Assembly: GCF_000372465.1 (NCBI RefSeq) | Contig: NZ_AQUZ01000052.1 | Span: 1-63,504 of the forward strand | Length of the DNA stretch: 63,504 nt | Direction of reading: 5' to 3' | From: Kribbella catacumbae DSM 19601 | GTDB lineage: Bacteria; Actinomycetota; Actinomycetes; Propionibacteriales; Kribbellaceae | Shown: positions 40,680 to 49,655 of the stretch, in pieces | Numbering within the stretch: position 1 is the first letter of the stretch | Layout: each line of letters begins with the position of its first letter | Made by a program: the position numbers and the translations under genes | Notes under the pieces: generated by a model | The model's input: the letters and a program-made list of their open reading frames with translations, nothing else | Databases searched by the model: none | Told to the model about the DNA's origin: nothing

Positions 40680-41947
40680 ATCAGATAGCGGAACTCGGCT
40701 GAGCCGGGTTTGATGCGTTCGATGTCGAGAGGGGCCGCCTCCATCCGGTCGAGCAGACCGGTGAGGTCAGTGGGGCGGCCGATCTCGATCCCGACCAGGG
40801 CGACGCCGGTCTCCCGGTTGTTCCGCTTCACGTACTCGAACAGCGTGATGTCGTCGTCCGGCCCGAGTACGCCGTCGAGGAACTGCCGCAAGGCGCCTGG
40901 CTCCTGGGGAAAGGTCACCAGGAAGTAGTGCTTGATCCCTTCGTGGACCAGCGAGCGTTCCAGGATCTCGCCGTACCGGCTGACGTCGTTGTTGCCACCG
41001 GACAGCAAGCAGACAACCGTCTCGCCGGGCTTGACCTCGACCGCGGTGCCCAGAGCCGCCGCGGCCAAAGCTCCTGCCGGCTCAGCGATCAGCCCGTCCG
41101 TCTGATAGAGCTCCAGCATCTCCGAGCAGACCAGCCCCTCGGGCACCGACGTCATCTCCACCTGAGCAGCCGAAACCAGCGGGAGCGTCACGTCACCGAC
41201 CCGGCGTACGGCGGCGCCGTCCACGAAGCTGTCCAAGTGTGGCAGGGTGACCGGCTCACCAGCGGCCAACGCAGCAGCCATACTCGCCGCGCCACCAGGC
41301 TCCACACCAACCACCCGTACTCCGGGGTGCCGCTGCTTCAGCCACGTCGCCACACCGGCGATCAGTCCACCTCCACCGACTGGCACCACCAGTACGTCGG
41401 GTGCCTCGCCGAGTTGCTCCACTAGCTCGATAGCGACTGTGCCCTGCCCTGCAACGGTTCTGGGGTCATCGAAGGCGGGGACGAGGGTCGCGCCAGTGGC
41501 AACAGCTTCGGCGAGCGCAGCGGCCGCCGCATCGTCATAGGTATCGCCTGTCACGATGACCTCGATCTGCTGGCCACCAAGGGCCGCGATCCGGTCCCGC
41601 TTCTGACGCGGCGTTGTCCGCGGCACATAAACGCGGCCGTGCACGTCGAGCGTGTGGCACGAATACGCCAGGCCCTGTCCGTGGTTTCCAGCGCTCGCAC
41701 ACACTACGCCGGCCTTTTTCGAGACGTCATCTAGCTGCGCGATCAGGTTGTAAGCCCCGCGCAGCTTGTACGAACGGCCGATCTGCAGGTCCTCGCGTTT
41801 CAGCCACACCTCCGCGCCGGTGCGTGCGGAGAGTCGCAGGTTGCGCTGCAACGGGGTCCGCGCCGCAACCCCGTGGAGCCGCCGGACCGCGGCCTCGATC
41901 TGCTCCGCGTCAACCGTGCTTGAAGCAACTGAATGACTCCCCTGCAT
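40676..41947 (-). CDS. ilvA: Threonine ammonia-lyase (threonine dehydratase, 423 aa)
   Basis: This PLP fold type II enzyme deaminates threonine to 2-oxobutyrate, the first step to isoleucine. The PLP lysine is Lys61 in GRSYKLRGAYN. The phosphate-binding loop is VVPVGGGGLIAGVATW, and SAGNHGQGLAYSC is the usual segment. The C-terminal domain (HYFLVTFPQEPGALRQFLDGVLGPDDDITLFEYVKRNNRETGVALVGIEI) is an ACT-like regulatory domain, consistent with allosteric control. Start ATG 41947, with GGAAGG upstream and a palindrome just before it. It overlaps the GH78 gene by four bases, tail to tail. Confidence 0.93.
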   Translation of the reverse strand: MQGSHSVASSTVDAEQIEAAVRRLHGVAARTPLQRNLRLSARTGAEVWLKREDLQIGRSYKLRGAYNLIAQLDDVSKKAGVVCASAGNHGQGLAYSCHTLDVHGRVYVPRTTPRQKRDRIAALGGQQIEVIVTGDTYDDAAAAALAEAVATGATLVPAFDDPRTVAGQGTVAIELVEQLGEAPDVLVVPVGGGGLIAGVATWLKQRHPGVRVVGVEPGGAASMAAALAAGEPVTLPHLDSFVDGAAVRRVGDVTLPLVSAAQVEMTSVPEGLVCSEMLELYQTDGLIAEPAGALAAAALGTAVEVKPGETVVCLLSGGNNDVSRYGEILERSLVHEGIKHYFLVTFPQEPGALRQFLDGVLGPDDDITLFEYVKRNNRETGVALVGIEIGRPTDLTGLLDRMEAAPLDIERIKPGSAEFRYLI

Positions 41948-41959
41948 GACGTTCCTTCC

Positions 41960-41973
41960 CGTGCATCTGCACG
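41960..41973. promoter_or_regulatory. Palindrome immediately upstream of the ilvA ribosome-binding site
   Basis: CGTGCA-TC-TGCACG is a perfect 6-bp-arm palindrome, 13 to 26 nt before the start codon. It could be an operator or a small hairpin next to the Shine-Dalgarno sequence. Confidence 0.4.
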
Positions 41974-42178
41974 ATCTACAACGATTTGCTCGCTGCACAA
42001 GACACGCTACGTCCAGAGTTCGGACCGGACGGACACCGTTCCGCAACAGGTCCTTATTTCATGCGTGAAACACCTCTGGCGTGGGCAGTCTAGTTCTCAT
42101 ACGCTCACTCGGTGTAACGGCCAGGGGTCTGGACGGGATAAGCCGAGTAAACCGGTCAACGGGGACTGGAGGGCAGAG

Positions 42179-43045
42179 ATGGAATCGATTCCGTTCAGTC
42201 TGTGGGGCGATGCGTTGTGGTGTGGACAGGAAGTCGTGCGGGAAGCTCCGCACGAGCAGGCGATCCGTCGCCTGTTCCCTGATCCCATCCCGGCGCGCGG
42301 CGCAGACCTGGACACCACCGCGGACCTGGTCCCGGAACCGCGGAACCGCTTTGACCCGCGCTCGATCGCTGTTCGGGTGCAGGAAAAGGTGGTCGGCTAC
42401 CTGCCGAGGGACGATGCACACCGGTACCATCCGGTGCTGTCGGAACTGGTGGCCCAGGGCCTGCAACCGCAGGTGCCTTGCCACTTGTGGGTCAGTGAAT
42501 GGGAACCCGCCGATTGGGAGGGCAAAGGCGATCAGGGCACCGAGTTCCACGCCAGCGTCGCCGTCGCTCTGGGCCAGCCGCACATGCTGGTCCCGGTGAA
42601 CCTGCCACCGCCCGGGAGCTACCACCTGCTGCCACCGGGCAGCGGGATCGTAGTACCGGGCAGTGGGGTCCATCCGGACGTTCTCGCGCCGTTCTTCCGG
42701 CCGGAAGGCGAGTGCTGGACGTACGGGACGATGCACGCGGTCGAGGAGGAGGACGGGTTCGAGGACCGCCACCAGATGGTGGTGGAGGTCAGACTCGACG
42801 ACGAACCTGTCGGCCGGCTGAGTCCTCGCCTGAGTGCGGAGTTCCTGCCGGCCATCCACTACCTAGCGGACATGCGTGCTGAGACGGCCGCGCGAGTCGC
42901 CGTACGCGGCGACCGGACTGCATCGGAGGTGATCCTTTACGCGGCTCGGAGTCACGACCTGCCGGCTACCTGGCCGGATGGTCTGACCCGGTCTCCAGTG
43001 GCTTCTCCGCCATGGCACTACTGGGTCGGTAAAGAAGCGAACTGA
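42179..43045 (+). CDS. HIRAN-domain protein (288 aa)
   Basis: Residues 45-95 match the HIRAN domain (LVPEPRNRFDPRSIAVRVQEKVVGYLPRDDAHRYHPVL). A second, diverged copy covers about 190-280 (QMVVEVRLDDEPVGRLSPRLSAEFLPAIHYL). HIRAN domains bind single-stranded DNA 3' ends in HLTF-like helicases, and in bacteria occur alone or with nucleases. This protein has no helicase or nuclease domain visible. Start ATG 42179 follows GGACTGGAGGG. It is divergent from ilvA with 231 bp between, and convergent with the CE7 esterase gene. Function is inferred only from the domain. Confidence 0.75.
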   Translation: MESIPFSLWGDALWCGQEVVREAPHEQAIRRLFPDPIPARGADLDTTADLVPEPRNRFDPRSIAVRVQEKVVGYLPRDDAHRYHPVLSELVAQGLQPQVPCHLWVSEWEPADWEGKGDQGTEFHASVAVALGQPHMLVPVNLPPPGSYHLLPPGSGIVVPGSGVHPDVLAPFFRPEGECWTYGTMHAVEEEDGFEDRHQMVVEVRLDDEPVGRLSPRLSAEFLPAIHYLADMRAETAARVAVRGDRTASEVILYAARSHDLPATWPDGLTRSPVASPPWHYWVGKEAN

Positions 43046-43115
43046 TCCCAAGGCGGCCGCGCAGTACTCACCTAAAAGGTGGAGGCGGGTACTGCGGGGC
43101 TACCGAGGGGATCCG

Positions 43116-44075
43116 TCAGAGCTTCTGGCTCAGGGACTGGAAGATCTCGTCGTGGGCGCCGGGCAGGTCGTCATGGCCGAAGTCCGGGTAGACGCGGAGT
43201 TGCTTGGCGCTGGTCAGCTTGTTGTACGCCGCGTACTGCGTCGACGGCGGGCAGACCTGGTCCTCCAGGCCGATGTAGAGGGTGACCTCGGCCTGGACCC
43301 GGGCCGCCAGGTGCTGCACGTCGATGTACCCGAGCGTGGTGAACACCTCCTGCTCGCGCAGGTGCCGGGGGTCGCGCTTCCTGAACCAGATGCGGATCTC
43401 GTCGTACGGGTTCGTCTCCAGGTTGAGGTCCCACGCGCGCTGGTAGTCGGTCAGGAACGGGAACACGCTCGCCGTGTACTTGATCTGCGGCGTCAGCGCG
43501 GCGCAGACCAGGCTGAGCCCACCACCCTGGCTCCAGCCGGTCGTGCCGATCCTGGTGGCGTCGACCTCGGGCAGGGCGCCGATGATGTCCGCGAGCCGGC
43601 GGGTGTCCAGGAAGACGTGCCGGTACAGCAGCGCCTCCGGGCCGCCGTCCAGGCCTTCCACGAGATGGTTGCGCAGCGAGAAGCTGTTGTCCTGCTGGGA
43701 CTTGGTCCGGAACGCCACCTGCTCGCGCACGTCCAGGGCGGCCACGGTGAACCCGCGAGCGGCGTACGGGATCAGGTCGACCCACTTCGGCTGCTCGCCG
43801 CCGTACCCGTGGAAGATCAGTACGGCCGGTCCCTCGGCCTGGTGCGGGCGGATCACCTTCGCGTGCACGCGGTAGCCGCCGGTGCCGGTGAAGTAGAGGT
43901 GCTCGGTCTTCGCGAACGGCAGCGGGAAGTCGGTCGCCTCGGCGAACTCGGTCTCCGGCTCGGTCGCGGCCAGCTCGATCAGCGACTTCTCCCAGAACTG
44001 GTCGAAATCGGCCGGCCTGGGGTTGGTCCCCTGGTAGGTGAGCAGTTCCTCGGACGACATCTCGAACGACAACAC
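43116..44075 (-). CDS. Acetylxylan esterase / cephalosporin-C deacetylase family, CE7 (319 aa)
   Basis: This is an alpha/beta hydrolase. The nucleophile elbow is GTTGWSQGGGLS (Ser in G-W-S-Q-G), with YIGLEDQVCPPSTQYAAYNKL containing the acid and DFGHDDLPGAHDE the histidine. The N-terminal AXE1 feature is PADFDQFWEKSL. CE7 enzymes remove acetyl groups from xylo-oligosaccharides and antibiotics, and act as hexamers in the cytoplasm. No signal peptide is seen, in keeping with intracellular CE7 enzymes. The carbohydrate-active neighbours (GH78, GH127) are compatible with a role in hemicellulose breakdown. Confidence 0.88.
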   Translation of the reverse strand: MLSFEMSSEELLTYQGTNPRPADFDQFWEKSLIELAATEPETEFAEATDFPLPFAKTEHLYFTGTGGYRVHAKVIRPHQAEGPAVLIFHGYGGEQPKWVDLIPYAARGFTVAALDVREQVAFRTKSQQDNSFSLRNHLVEGLDGGPEALLYRHVFLDTRRLADIIGALPEVDATRIGTTGWSQGGGLSLVCAALTPQIKYTASVFPFLTDYQRAWDLNLETNPYDEIRIWFRKRDPRHLREQEVFTTLGYIDVQHLAARVQAEVTLYIGLEDQVCPPSTQYAAYNKLTSAKQLRVYPDFGHDDLPGAHDEIFQSLSQKL

Positions 44076-44114
44076 GGTCTCCGGACTCCCTTTGTCAGCT
44101 CAAACGGATGACCC

Positions 44115-44573
44115 TCATTCTGCGGGCTCATCCGGCTCAGCGGCAGTGCCGTCCCAGATGGTGTAACCGTTTGCCGTGTTCAGCCGCTCGCGCAGTTCGG
44201 TCTCGAGCTTGTCCAGCCGCCCGGGAGCGAGCCAGTGCAACGGGATCAGGACCGAGTGCTCCTCCTGCTTGGTCCGCAGGACGACAGCCTCACCTTGCGT
44301 GGTGCCGGTCCGGCCGACCTCGGTGATGTCCGCCCAGCTGGTCCGCAGTCCCCGGACCTGGACATCGTCAGGACCCAGCTTGAGCAGCACTGGCGGCCGC
44401 GCGAGGATCCCCAACCCGGCCAGCACGACGAGCACGCCCAAGACGGCGAAGACCGCCACCACGGCATCGGGCAGCCCGATACCCCAGAGCACTGCCGCCA
44501 CCCCGAGAAGGATCAATCCAGCAGCCGGAATCCCGAGAAACCGCCCCGGCCGCATCCGGTACGTCGTACGCAT
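44115..44573 (-). CDS. PH-domain-like membrane protein (152 aa)
   Basis: Two hydrophobic helices (residues 13-32 and 36-58, LGIPAAGLILLGVAAVLWGIG, AVVAVFAVLGVLVVLAGLGIL) lead into a cytoplasmic domain. The domain reads LLKLGPDDVQVRGLRTSWADITEVGRTGTTQGEAVVLRTKQEEHSVLIPLHWL, typical of bacterial PH (bPH2/YdbS-like) proteins. An acidic tail ends in EPDEPAE. Function unknown. It precedes the LCP gene's end on the same strand with 55 bp between. Confidence 0.75.
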   Translation of the reverse strand: MRTTYRMRPGRFLGIPAAGLILLGVAAVLWGIGLPDAVVAVFAVLGVLVVLAGLGILARPPVLLKLGPDDVQVRGLRTSWADITEVGRTGTTQGEAVVLRTKQEEHSVLIPLHWLAPGRLDKLETELRERLNTANGYTIWDGTAAEPDEPAE

Positions 44574-44628
44574 CGCCCCAGGATCTCACCGGTACTCCGC
44601 CCACCCACCAGCGGGACTGCTCGGTGGG

Positions 44629-46203
44629 TCAGTTGCCGGTCTGGTTGGGGTTGTAGGCGCAGGCATCGTTCAGGTTCTGCGGCTGGCCGACGGGGGCCTT
44701 CGTGGTTGGCGCGGTCGGCTTCTTCGTCGGCTTCTTCGTCGGCGTGGTCGACGGCTTGCTGGACGGGGTCGACGCGACCGGCAGGGTCTTGGGCTGGATC
44801 GCCTTCTGGACGAGCTCGCGCATCGCCTCGTACTTCGGGTTCTGGCCGGTCGGGAAGTTCTTGGACTTGTCCAGGTCGACGTTCGTGACGTTGGCGTTCT
44901 TCACCTTGAGGCCGAGCTCGACGAAGGCCCCCAGGATTTCCCCCGGGATGTCGGTCCGCAGCAACTGCTTGCCGGCCGCGGCGATCTGCTGGTACTTCGT
45001 CACCAGGGTGGCTGGGTTCGCGCTGTTCACCAGCGCGTGGATGGTGCAGCGCTGCCGCTCCTGCCGCGACGGGTCACTCAGGCCGTACCGGCCGCGGGCG
45101 AACCACAGGGCGTCGCGACCGCCCAGCTTCTGGTCCGGGCCGGGCTGCAGGTAGCCGGAGGGCTTCTTGTGCCCGTTGGACCCAGGGCCGGCGCCGTAGT
45201 CGCCACCGATCGGCACCTTGTAGTTGATGTTGACAGTGATCCCGCCGAGCGCGTCGATGATCTGCTCGAAGCCCTTGAGGTTGACCTGCATGTAGTAGTC
45301 GATGTCGAGGCCCATCGCCTCGCCTACCGACACCTTGAGCGCGTCGGCGCCCTCGTTGTCGGACGCGCCGAGAATGCCCGGGTGCTGCTTCGGGATGTTC
45401 TCGTACATCGAGTCGAGGTAGTACTCCGCCTGCTCGGCCGGACCGTTCGGGTCGTAGTACCCGTCGGGGTAGACCTTGTGCAGCGGGGAGTTCTCGGGGA
45501 ACGGCATCCGCATCCAGTTGCGGCTGAGCGAGATCAGCGCGGTGTCGCCGGTCTTGGTGTCGATGCTCGCGACGATCACGGTGTCGGTCCGGGTGCCTTC
45601 ACGGCCGACGCCGTCGTCAGCGCCGAGCAGCAGCAGGTTCAGCCGGGGGGTCTTCGCCCACGGGTCCTTCTTGTCGACGTTCGGCCGGGTGGCGCTCTTC
45701 GAGTCCTTCTCGGACTTGAAGACGCCGCCGACCAGGTCGCGCTGGGCCATCACGGTCTGCGCGGCGAACGTGGTCGGCACGGCGATACCGAAGCAGAGCA
45801 GCCCGACGAAGGCCGAACCGGCGAACCGGCCGACCGAGGTCAGGCTGATCGGGCGGAGCAGTTTGTGCGAGGAGACGACGATGCAGATCCACAGCACGCC
45901 GACCACCAGGACGCCGCCGGTGGCCAGCAGCAGCTGGCTGGGGTCGACGGCCAGGGCGACGACCGTGTCACGCTGGGTGAGTCCGATGAAGGCGGCGAGC
46001 AGCAGCAGACCGGCGTACAGGGTGATCACGAACGCGCCGAGCTTCTTGCGGCCGCCCAGCACGAAGCCGAGGCCGGGGATCAGCGCGCCGAGCAGTGTCA
46101 GGCCCATCGCCTTGGAGACGGACCTGGCGCGGTAGGCGCGGTGACGGGATCGGTTGGCGCGAGGCGCGGACCTGTGTCCAGCTGCGCGAGTACTCCGCGT
46201 CAT
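44629..46203 (-). CDS. LytR-CpsA-Psr (LCP) family cell-wall glycopolymer ligase (524 aa)
   Basis: About four N-terminal membrane helices (residues 25-165) are followed by the LCP catalytic domain: LNLLLLGADDGVGREGTRTDTVIVASIDTKTGDTALISLSRNWMRMPFP near 205-260, and then conserved Arg-rich ALWFARGRYGLSDPSRQERQRCTIHALV near 385-415. A Thr/Pro/Lys-rich tail (TPTKKPTKKPTAPTTKAP) and a two-Cys end follow. LCP enzymes transfer teichoic acid or arabinogalactan-like polymers from lipid carrier to peptidoglycan on the outer membrane face. Extra helices are common in actinobacterial members. Start ATG 46203. Confidence 0.9.
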   Translation of the reverse strand: MTRSTRAAGHRSAPRANRSRHRAYRARSVSKAMGLTLLGALIPGLGFVLGGRKKLGAFVITLYAGLLLLAAFIGLTQRDTVVALAVDPSQLLLATGGVLVVGVLWICIVVSSHKLLRPISLTSVGRFAGSAFVGLLCFGIAVPTTFAAQTVMAQRDLVGGVFKSEKDSKSATRPNVDKKDPWAKTPRLNLLLLGADDGVGREGTRTDTVIVASIDTKTGDTALISLSRNWMRMPFPENSPLHKVYPDGYYDPNGPAEQAEYYLDSMYENIPKQHPGILGASDNEGADALKVSVGEAMGLDIDYYMQVNLKGFEQIIDALGGITVNINYKVPIGGDYGAGPGSNGHKKPSGYLQPGPDQKLGGRDALWFARGRYGLSDPSRQERQRCTIHALVNSANPATLVTKYQQIAAAGKQLLRTDIPGEILGAFVELGLKVKNANVTNVDLDKSKNFPTGQNPKYEAMRELVQKAIQPKTLPVASTPSSKPSTTPTKKPTKKPTAPTTKAPVGQPQNLNDACAYNPNQTGN

Positions 46204-46451
46204 GGCTCCGTTCCCTGATCGACGACGTGGCGGCGTGCGGGACCGTCAGAGGATGGTCCCCGGTAGTCAGACGCCGACACGGCCTCCTTGGTTGACGTGA
46301 CGTTACGACCCCCGTCGATTCGGCCAGGTTACAGGTGAACGAAACCGACCCCCAAGATGGCCGCCCGGGTGTCCCGACCAGCCCGCTTTGCTGCCGGGCC
46401 GGTTGTCCGGATAGTCTTGGCCGTCGTCGCATCGCAATGGGATGCAACGGA

Positions 46452-46541
46452 GGAGGCGTCGCCTAGTCCGGTCGATGGCGCCCGCCTGCTAAGCGGGTTG
46501 AGGGTAATCCCCTCTCGAGGGTTCAAATCCCTCCGCCTCCG
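46452..46541 (+). tRNA. tRNA-Ser, anticodon GCT
   Basis: The acceptor GGAGGCG pairs with CGCCTCC, with discriminator G at 46541. The anticodon arm CCCGC/GCGGG closes the loop CTGCTAA with anticodon GCT at 46488-46490. A long variable arm and T arm (AGGGTTCAAATCCCT) make a 90-nt class II tRNA-Ser. CCA is not encoded. The last 13 tRNA bases before the discriminator recur 98 bp downstream. Confidence 0.95.
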
Positions 46542-46591
46542 CACGCAAGAGAGCCACCCCGCGCGCAGCACGGGGTGGCTCTCTTGCGTGC
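46541..46591 (+). terminator. 21-bp perfect hairpin after tRNA-Ser(GCT)
   Basis: Starting at the discriminator base, a 21-nt arm at 46541-46561 (GCACGCAAGAGAG then CCACCCCG) pairs perfectly with 46571-46591 around a 9-nt loop. There is no T-run. It is the obvious terminator of the tRNA transcript, and it would need to unfold for 3' maturation. Confidence 0.8.
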
Positions 46592-46684
46592 GGAGCCGGA
46601 GGGAATTTCGGGAGGCGCAGCCGGTTCCCTCCGCCTCCACACCCAAGGCCCGCTAGCCCGAAATGCGCGCGTTGTAGTGGGCGC

Positions 46685-47160
46685 TCACCCAAAGGCAAGC
46701 CGCCTACCCTCCGCCAGCCGTTCGACCGCGTCGACCGAAGCCCTAGACTCCAGGCCCGCTATCAGGTGGGTCACGCCGAGCGCCTCGTAGTCCTTGAAGG
46801 CCCGGGCGAGTTCCTCCGCCGTACCGGCGATGCTGTTGGGCTCTTGCTCCCGGACACCAGGTCAGCCGTCGCGGCCATCTTCGCCGTCAGCCCGGGATCC
46901 CGGAACGAGCCGCACAACACCATCGTGCCGAGCTCGACCCGCTCGGTCACCGCGGCGACCGCACTGAGCAGCGTCCACGCCTCGTGCATCCCGTAGACCG
47001 TTGAGTCGGGCGCCCGGTAGAAGAAGTGGTCCGCGAACCAGACCGACTCCAGCCCGGACCGATCCGCCACGACTGCCACTTCCCGGATATCGGCCCAGGT
47101 GGGGCTGCCTCCATCGGGACCGTCGTTCCCACCGACAGGCAGCATCACTCCGATTTTCAT
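46685..47160 (-). pseudogene. LLM-class flavin oxidoreductase pseudogene with a large internal deletion
   Basis: From ATG 47160 the first 100 residues match the LLM family (MKIGVMLPVGGNDGP, EVAVVADRSGLESVWFADHFFYR, SAVAAVTERVELGTMVLCGSFRDPGLTAKMAATADLVSG). The frame then fails, and in another frame EPNSIAGTAEELARAFKDYEALGVTHLIAGLESR, the C-terminal end, continues to the stop at 46685. About 100 or more middle residues are missing compared with relatives of about 280 residues. It was probably an F420- or FMN-dependent enzyme. Confidence 0.8.
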
Positions 47161-47204
47161 CTCGCCAACCTAGTCGGCGTCAGCGAGAGCTGCCTCCCGA
47201 TTAG

Positions 47205-49541
47205 TCACCCGAAGTCGAGCTCGAGGATTCCGCCGGAGTACGCCGGCCGGAGTACAGCCTCGACGCGAACGAACTGGGTAAGCACCGGGACGAAGGAGAC
47301 CTGGTTGAAGCGATCCCGCTCCACGCCGTACGCCGTTGCGCCGGCGACCGGGCGCCAGGTGGAGCCGTCCAGCCAGAGCACGCGCCAGGCGGCCGGTACG
47401 CGGCACTCGCCGAACCCTGTGTCGTCGAACCAGTAGGCAGCCGCTTCCGACACCTGCTGCACCTCGCGGAGGTCGTACTGGATCCACTCGGTCGTCCCGC
47501 GCCGGTCCCACCAGGTGAAGCGCGGGACAGAGGTGTCTGCCGACGAGCTCGGGGTACGGCCGTCGTCAGGGGCCTCCAGTGAGTCGCCGTCGTTGACATG
47601 CGACGCGGTAACCCTGGTCCGGTATCGCCAGGGCTCACCGTCCTCGGCCACGGATGGGAAGGAGCTGATCCGCAGCCGGGCCGCTCCCATCGGTACCAGC
47701 GTCACCGGCTCGACTGGTTGCTCCGACCTAGCCGGGCTGGGCTGCAGTAGGCCGACCACGTCTTCGGTGTCTGCCTGCCATTGCGGAATGCGCTTGGCCT
47801 CGGCCTTCAGCAGTAGCGGCGTCCCCTCGTGGGTGAACGGATTGGCGCCGCGCGGGACAGTACGCCGTACTAGGTCGAAGCCGGTGCCGGCGACGAGGCC
47901 GTAGTTCCATGCAGACTCCGGGTAGACCGCTAGCTCGGGCCACTCCTCGGTGCCGCCGATCTTCTCGTAGCGCTCGTCGATCGCCAGGGAGTAGGTCAGC
48001 GGCCCTCTGCTGACCGACACGGCTTGCTGGTTGTCCTCCCAGACACATGTGCTCGTGCGCATCGGCAGGATGAGCTGCACGCGGTCGCCTGGATGCCAGA
48101 TGCGTTCCAGCTTGACCCAGCCGCCCTCGGCTGTGGCTGGCGTCTGGTTGGAGTTGACCGTGACAGTGAAGTCCGTAGCCCAGCCAGGAACCCTTAGATA
48201 GAAGGGGAAGCGAGTACTGCGAGCTGCCTGCACAGTGAAGGTGATTGTGTCGTCGAACGGATAGTCGGTGTCCTGCATGACGCTGACCGGCGTACCGGCT
48301 GTCCCTACCTTGGCGGTGACCTTGCTGGCGGCGTACATGGAGGCGGCGAGGCCGTTGTCGGTAGTGGCCAGCCACAGCTCTTGTGCGTAGTACGGCCAGC
48401 CCATGCCGTAGTTGTGGGGACAGCAGCGGTACTGGTGGACGCCGTCCTTGTAAGCCTGCATGGCGAAACCGTTCTGGAACTGCCCGTGCTTCACCCTGTC
48501 GTCCAGCTGGATGCTGTTGGCGCAAGTGACGTAGTGCATGACCCGCTGCCGTTCGTCGTACGAGGCAGGCAGCAGGTTGAAGGCGAGTTCCTCGCAGCGG
48601 TCGGTCCAGTCGGTGTCGCCGGTGAAGCGGGTGAGCATCTCGAACGTGTGCATCAATTCGACGATCCCGCACGTCTCGAAGCCCTGCCGCGGATCGCCGA
48701 AGCCCGGTCGCGAGTTCTCGTCGCCGGCGAACCCACCGTCGGGGAACTGCCCATAGAGCCCCATGATCGTCGCGTAGTTCCGGTACGTCGCTGCGCTGTG
48801 GCTGGGGTCGCCACTCAGCAGCCCGTACTGCAGTGGCTCACGGAACCCCTGGGCGAGGTTGACGTTGTGCCAGTTGGGGATGCCGCTGACGTAGTCGGCT
48901 GAGCCGGAGTGCATCTTGCCGACCAGGTCGAGCAGCCAGTCGTCGCCGGTGCGGTTGTAGAGCCAGTAGGCGCTGTCGATGTTGTCACCCCAGCGGAAGG
49001 CGCCCCACGAGCGGTTGAAGACCTCTGCCGGCTGGGTGTGCTGGAACTGCAGGTAGCGGGTCATGAAGGGGATGACGCGCTCGTCGCCGGAGTACTCGTG
49101 CCAGGAGCGGAAGGCGGCGAGCAGCGGCATGCCGGGCCAGAAGTCGGGGCCGTTCTCCAGTGAGGTGCGTAGCCGCTCCGGGCCGAACCAGCCGTCTGGC
49201 GCTTGGGTGGCGAGGATGCCGTTGAGCCAGCGCTCTGTCCTAGTGAGTACGCCGGTGTCGCCGGTGACGTAGCCGAGGTCGCCGAAGCCCCGGAGCCAGT
49301 AGGGGAGCTCCTCCCAGGCTGACTGCGTCGGGTCGACCCAGCCGTTGCCGTCGTACCGGAGGAAGTCGGACACCTCGTCGTACCGGCCGCAGAGGCCTTT
49401 GGCTTGCAGGTCGAGCTGCTGGGCCAGCCAGCCGCGGGGCTCGATCGCGCCCGGTGGGAGCTTCTGGAACGGGACTGGCTGCAGTGGTGCACGGTTGGGG
49501 ACGTAGTGGCCGCCTCTGGAGGCGGCTCCGGGAACAGGCAC
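47205..49541 (-). CDS. GH127 (DUF1680) beta-L-arabinofuranosidase-like protein (778 aa)
   Basis: The (alpha/alpha)6 barrel of GH127 is recognisable: GAIEPRGWLAQQLDLQAKGL near the N-terminus, FETCGIVELMHTFEMLTRFTG with the zinc/acid Glu-Cys pair, and HQYRCCPHNYGMGWPYYAQELW with the two conserved cysteines, one of which is the nucleophile in HypBA1. The C-terminal beta domains run from about residue 480. Start taken at GTG 49541 behind GAAAGG; the frame remains open to further upstream codons, but those overlap the operator-like palindrome. No signal peptide is seen at this start. It is divergent from a LacI regulator gene. Confidence 0.85.
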   Translation of the reverse strand: MPVPGAASRGGHYVPNRAPLQPVPFQKLPPGAIEPRGWLAQQLDLQAKGLCGRYDEVSDFLRYDGNGWVDPTQSAWEELPYWLRGFGDLGYVTGDTGVLTRTERWLNGILATQAPDGWFGPERLRTSLENGPDFWPGMPLLAAFRSWHEYSGDERVIPFMTRYLQFQHTQPAEVFNRSWGAFRWGDNIDSAYWLYNRTGDDWLLDLVGKMHSGSADYVSGIPNWHNVNLAQGFREPLQYGLLSGDPSHSAATYRNYATIMGLYGQFPDGGFAGDENSRPGFGDPRQGFETCGIVELMHTFEMLTRFTGDTDWTDRCEELAFNLLPASYDERQRVMHYVTCANSIQLDDRVKHGQFQNGFAMQAYKDGVHQYRCCPHNYGMGWPYYAQELWLATTDNGLAASMYAASKVTAKVGTAGTPVSVMQDTDYPFDDTITFTVQAARSTRFPFYLRVPGWATDFTVTVNSNQTPATAEGGWVKLERIWHPGDRVQLILPMRTSTCVWEDNQQAVSVSRGPLTYSLAIDERYEKIGGTEEWPELAVYPESAWNYGLVAGTGFDLVRRTVPRGANPFTHEGTPLLLKAEAKRIPQWQADTEDVVGLLQPSPARSEQPVEPVTLVPMGAARLRISSFPSVAEDGEPWRYRTRVTASHVNDGDSLEAPDDGRTPSSSADTSVPRFTWWDRRGTTEWIQYDLREVQQVSEAAAYWFDDTGFGECRVPAAWRVLWLDGSTWRPVAGATAYGVERDRFNQVSFVPVLTQFVRVEAVLRPAYSGGILELDFG

Positions 49542-49578
49542 GGCGGAGGCCTTTCGGGTGACGGATCGAGGGATTCTG

Positions 49579-49602
49579 CGGAAAAACGGCACACGTTTTC
49601 CG
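49579..49602. promoter_or_regulatory. Inverted repeat, possible LacI operator between the GH127 and LacI genes
   Basis: CGGAAAA (49579-49585) and TTTTCCG (49596-49602) are mirror arms separated by ACGGCACACG. The region lies 38-61 bp upstream of the GH127 start and about 54-77 bp upstream of the LacI start, the usual place for control of both. Confidence 0.45.
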
Positions 49603-49655
49603 TGATCGATACTAAGCTGCTGCCAGACGGATGTGCAGGTCTTGGGAGGAAAAAG

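Noticed and set aside
44176..46218. 680-codon open frame on the + strand antisense to the LCP gene
   Set aside because: It has no ribosome-binding site and a Val/Gly/Arg-rich composition typical of high-GC antisense frames, and the minus-strand LCP gene explains the region.
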